Assembly (NCBI RefSeq): GCF_938030685.1
Contig: NZ_CALHHX010000087.1
Span: forward strand, 1 to 33,645
Length of the DNA: 33,645 nt
Direction: 5' to 3'
DNA from: an uncultured Campylobacter sp.
GTDB lineage: Bacteria; Campylobacterota; Campylobacteria; Campylobacterales; Campylobacteraceae
In this document: piece after piece, positions 31,599-33,645 of the stretch
Numbering within the stretch: the stretch's first letter is position 1
How the letters are laid out: each line of letters starts with the position of its first letter
Notes under the pieces: model-generated
Told to the model about the DNA's origin: nothing
Database searches by the model: none
What the model saw: the letters and a program-made list of their open reading frames with translations, nothing else
Translations under genes and position numbers: made by a program

Positions 31599-33645
31599 TT
31601 GAAAAAAATTTTTCGCTTAATCGTCGCGTTTCCGAAAATCACGCTCGCGCTGTTTACGGTGCTGGCGCTGTTTTTCGGATATTACTCCACAAAGCTAGAG
31701 ATAGACGCTTCGAGCCAGACACTTCTGCTAGATAATGACAAAGACCTTCAAATTTGGCGCGAAGTATCCAAACGCTACGAAACGCCGAATTTCTTGGTGC
31801 TTGCATACACTCCCGCGGGCGATCTTTTAGCGCCCGAGACGATCCGCAAGATAGCGCAGATGGATGCCGCTTTTTCTAAGCTGGATTTCGTCGCTAGCGT
31901 CACGGACATCACGAATGTGCCGCTTTTGCTAAACAAAGGTGGCGGTATGAGCGAGCTGCTTAAGCACATACCCACTCTTACCGACGCGGACGTAAATTTA
32001 ACCGCGGCTAGGCGCGAGTTTACCACGAGCCCCTTTTACGCGTCAAATTTAGTAAGCGCCGATTTTCGCACTACCGCAATTTTAATAAATTTAAAACCGC
32101 AGACCCGCTACGAGGAGCTTTTGCACCTAAGGAACGAGGCTAAAAGCGCTCTAGAGCAAGCAGAGCACGAGGGCAACCGCTCGGGGGCTCAAATTTCACA
32201 GCTCAAAGATGCGCTTAAAGCTTCGGAGCAAAATTTCAAATCCTACCGCGACGAGCTGCGCGAAAAGGATCACCGCGACATCATGGCTTTGCGCGCGCTG
32301 ATCGAAGGCTTTGAGAAGGAATTTGCGGGCGACCGATTGTTTCTAGGCGGACTGAATATGATCGCCGACGACATGGTGGGCTACGTCCGCTCGGATCTGG
32401 CGACCTACGGACTCGGCGCTTTGGTACTTCTGCTGGCTTGCTTTTGGCTATTTTTTAGACAGGCGAAATTTATCCTGCTGCCGCTTATCATCTGCGCGTA
32501 TTCGGTCGTGCTCGCAGCGGGATTATTCGGCTTTTTGAGCTTTGAGGTCACGGTCATTAGCTCAAATTTCATAGCGCTTCAACTCATCATCACAGTTTCG
32601 GTCTGTATCCACCTAATCGTCGCCTACCGCGAGTTTAGCGCGCGCTTTCACGCCTTTTCGCAGCGCCAGCTCGTTTATGCGGTGCTGCGCGAGCGCGCAA
32701 GACCCTGCTTTTTCGCGATCTTTACGACCGTTATCGGCTTTATGTCGCTAATTTTTTGCGATATAAAACCCGTAATTTCTCTGGGAATTATGATGAGCGT
32801 AGGCATCAGTATCTCGCTAGTTACGGCATTTGGAGTATTTGGCGCGGTTATGTCGCTTCTAAGGTGCACGCACAATAACCGCAGCTTCGAGCAGCACTTT
32901 AAATTTACGCTTTGGTGCGCCGAAACGGCGCTACGTAGCAGAGGCGCGGTCTACGGCGTGTGCGCTGCGGCGGTGATCTTTGGGCTATACGGCATCTCGC
33001 AGCTGCGCGTCGAAAACAGCTTCATCGGCTACTTCAAAAAAAGCACCGACATTCGCGCGGGCATGGAAGTCATAGACACGAATCTCGGCGGAACGATCCC
33101 GCTTGATATCGTCGTTAAATTTAAAAGCGCAGGCGGCGCAGATCCTGCTAGCGAGAGTGAAAATTCCGCAAGCGGTAGCGCAAATTTTAAGAGCGGCGAA
33201 AATTCCAATCCCGCTGGGCGAAATTTTGCGGCAAATTCTACTCGGCAAAATTCTATCGCGCAAAATTCCGCCACTCAGAATTCTACCGCCACGGTGCAAA
33301 ATTTAAATGATCAAAATTTTATCGCGCAAAGCTCCGTCGCGGCAGCACAGCCAAGCGGCAGCGCAAATTCAGATCAAACCCGCGCCGTAAATTTAGAGCA
33401 GAATTCCACCGCGAGCGACGATTTTGGCGATTTCGAAGCCGAGTACGCCGCCAACGAAAACAAGCCGCAGTATTGGTTCACATCCGAAAAGATGCGTATC
33501 ATCAGCAAAATAGATGATTTTTTGAAGGACAAAAACGTCGCAGGGCACGAGTTTATCGGTAACGTAAGCTCGCTCGCATCGCTTTTAAAACTCGGCAAAC
33601 AGATTAATCAGGGGCGCGATCTGGACGATCTAAGCCTTGCTTTGA
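31599..33645 (+). CDS. RND/MMPL-type exporter, C-terminus cut off by the window edge
   Basis: The 682 visible residues start at TTG 31599 (MKKIFRLIVAFPKITLAL, first membrane helix). A periplasmic domain with a coiled coil at about 170-242 follows, then five helices at about 265-420 in the sterol-sensing/MMPL arrangement (FILLPLIICAYSVVLAAGLF, ISLGIMMSVGISISLVTAFG) and one more near 450. The second periplasmic domain then begins, interrupted at about residues 507-606 by a Ser/Asn/Gln-rich insertion (QNSIAQNSATQNS). In C. jejuni the same mlaA-mlaC-RND order occurs, so it may be the lipid-handling partner of MlaC, replacing MlaFEDB; this is inference. Confidence 0.88.
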   Translation, partial: MKKIFRLIVAFPKITLALFTVLALFFGYYSTKLEIDASSQTLLLDNDKDLQIWREVSKRYETPNFLVLAYTPAGDLLAPETIRKIAQMDAAFSKLDFVASVTDITNVPLLLNKGGGMSELLKHIPTLTDADVNLTAARREFTTSPFYASNLVSADFRTTAILINLKPQTRYEELLHLRNEAKSALEQAEHEGNRSGAQISQLKDALKASEQNFKSYRDELREKDHRDIMALRALIEGFEKEFAGDRLFLGGLNMIADDMVGYVRSDLATYGLGALVLLLACFWLFFRQAKFILLPLIICAYSVVLAAGLFGFLSFEVTVISSNFIALQLIITVSVCIHLIVAYREFSARFHAFSQRQLVYAVLRERARPCFFAIFTTVIGFMSLIFCDIKPVISLGIMMSVGISISLVTAFGVFGAVMSLLRCTHNNRSFEQHFKFTLWCAETALRSRGAVYGVCAAAVIFGLYGISQLRVENSFIGYFKKSTDIRAGMEVIDTNLGGTIPLDIVVKFKSAGGADPASESENSASGSANFKSGENSNPAGRNFAANSTRQNSIAQNSATQNSTATVQNLNDQNFIAQSSVAAAQPSGSANSDQTRAVNLEQNSTASDDFGDFEAEYAANENKPQYWFTSEKMRIISKIDDFLKDKNVAGHEFIGNVSSLASLLKLGKQINQGRDLDDLSLAL
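33110..33420. repeat. RAATTY-dense insertion within the RND exporter gene
   Basis: About 14 RAATTY copies lie in 310 bp, many as CAAAATTC or AAAATTCC units spaced 12-20 nt. In frame they encode QNS, ENS, NF and similar units. This is the densest cluster in the window and sits in a periplasmic loop, where extra length is tolerated. Confidence 0.75.

Noticed and set aside
1..33645. RAATTY as a Chi site for the AddAB encoded here
   Set aside because: Chi sequences act with orientation; RAATTY is palindromic in class and shows no strand bias, so uptake or methylation fits better.
1..33645. Phase-variable homopolymer tracts typical of Campylobacter contingency genes
   Set aside because: No poly-G/C run of eight or more was seen at any gene start or within a gene.

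Overview
The window looks like chromosome of an epsilonproteobacterium of the genus Campylobacter. The protein families and gene order match blocks known from C. jejuni: rplU-rpmA-obgE-fmt-birA; addB-addA-rplM-rpsI-cadF-HAD hydrolase; hisZ-like-purA-DUF507-carA; modE/modA/mop/modB/modC; mlaA-mlaC-RND exporter. Base composition is GC-richer than C. jejuni. At three syntenic points, genes I recall from C. jejuni are absent: the cbb3 oxidase cluster, a sensor kinase, and two flagellar-type genes. An oxidase-negative, aflagellate species such as C. gracilis would fit, but that species call is inference.

Layout. 1-4178 (minus): birA (partial), fmt, an EF-hand lipoprotein, obgE, rpmA, rplU. 4399-5447 (plus): a small lipoprotein and a DUF411 metal-binding protein. 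5613-5686: a lone tRNA-Gln(CUG) on the minus strand, followed by about 0.9 kb without genes. 6619-15613 (minus): a HAD phosphatase, a CadF/OmpA-family outer membrane protein, ribosomal proteins S9 and L13, and the AddA/AddB recombination nuclease. 15889-16572: an orphan response regulator, then 0.9 kb without genes. 17483-25418 (minus): carA, DUF507, purA, a HisZ-like protein and a large membrane GGDEF/EAL protein, mostly overlapping end to end. 25470-30081 (minus): the molybdate/tungstate uptake locus with its regulator ModE, interrupted by a 1.04-kb gene-free stretch. 30266-33645 (plus): mlaA, mlaC and an RND/MMPL-type exporter that runs off the window, driven by a textbook -35/-10 promoter.

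The most striking feature is not a gene. The hexamer RAATTY (mostly AAATTT, also GAATTT/AAATTC) occurs at many times chance density. It forms islands that fill intergenic gaps (417-915, 5687-6618, 16573-17482, 26160-27196). It is packed into Ser/Asn/Gln-rich insertions inside three otherwise conserved proteins (HAD hydrolase, AddB, RND exporter). Pairs of copies also build inverted repeats just downstream of stop codons in five places. RAATTY is the methylation motif that C. jejuni needs for efficient natural transformation, so this looks like an uptake-signal-like repeat family comparable to DUS/USS of Neisseria and Haemophilus. I found no CRISPR array, insertion sequence, prophage or rRNA gene.
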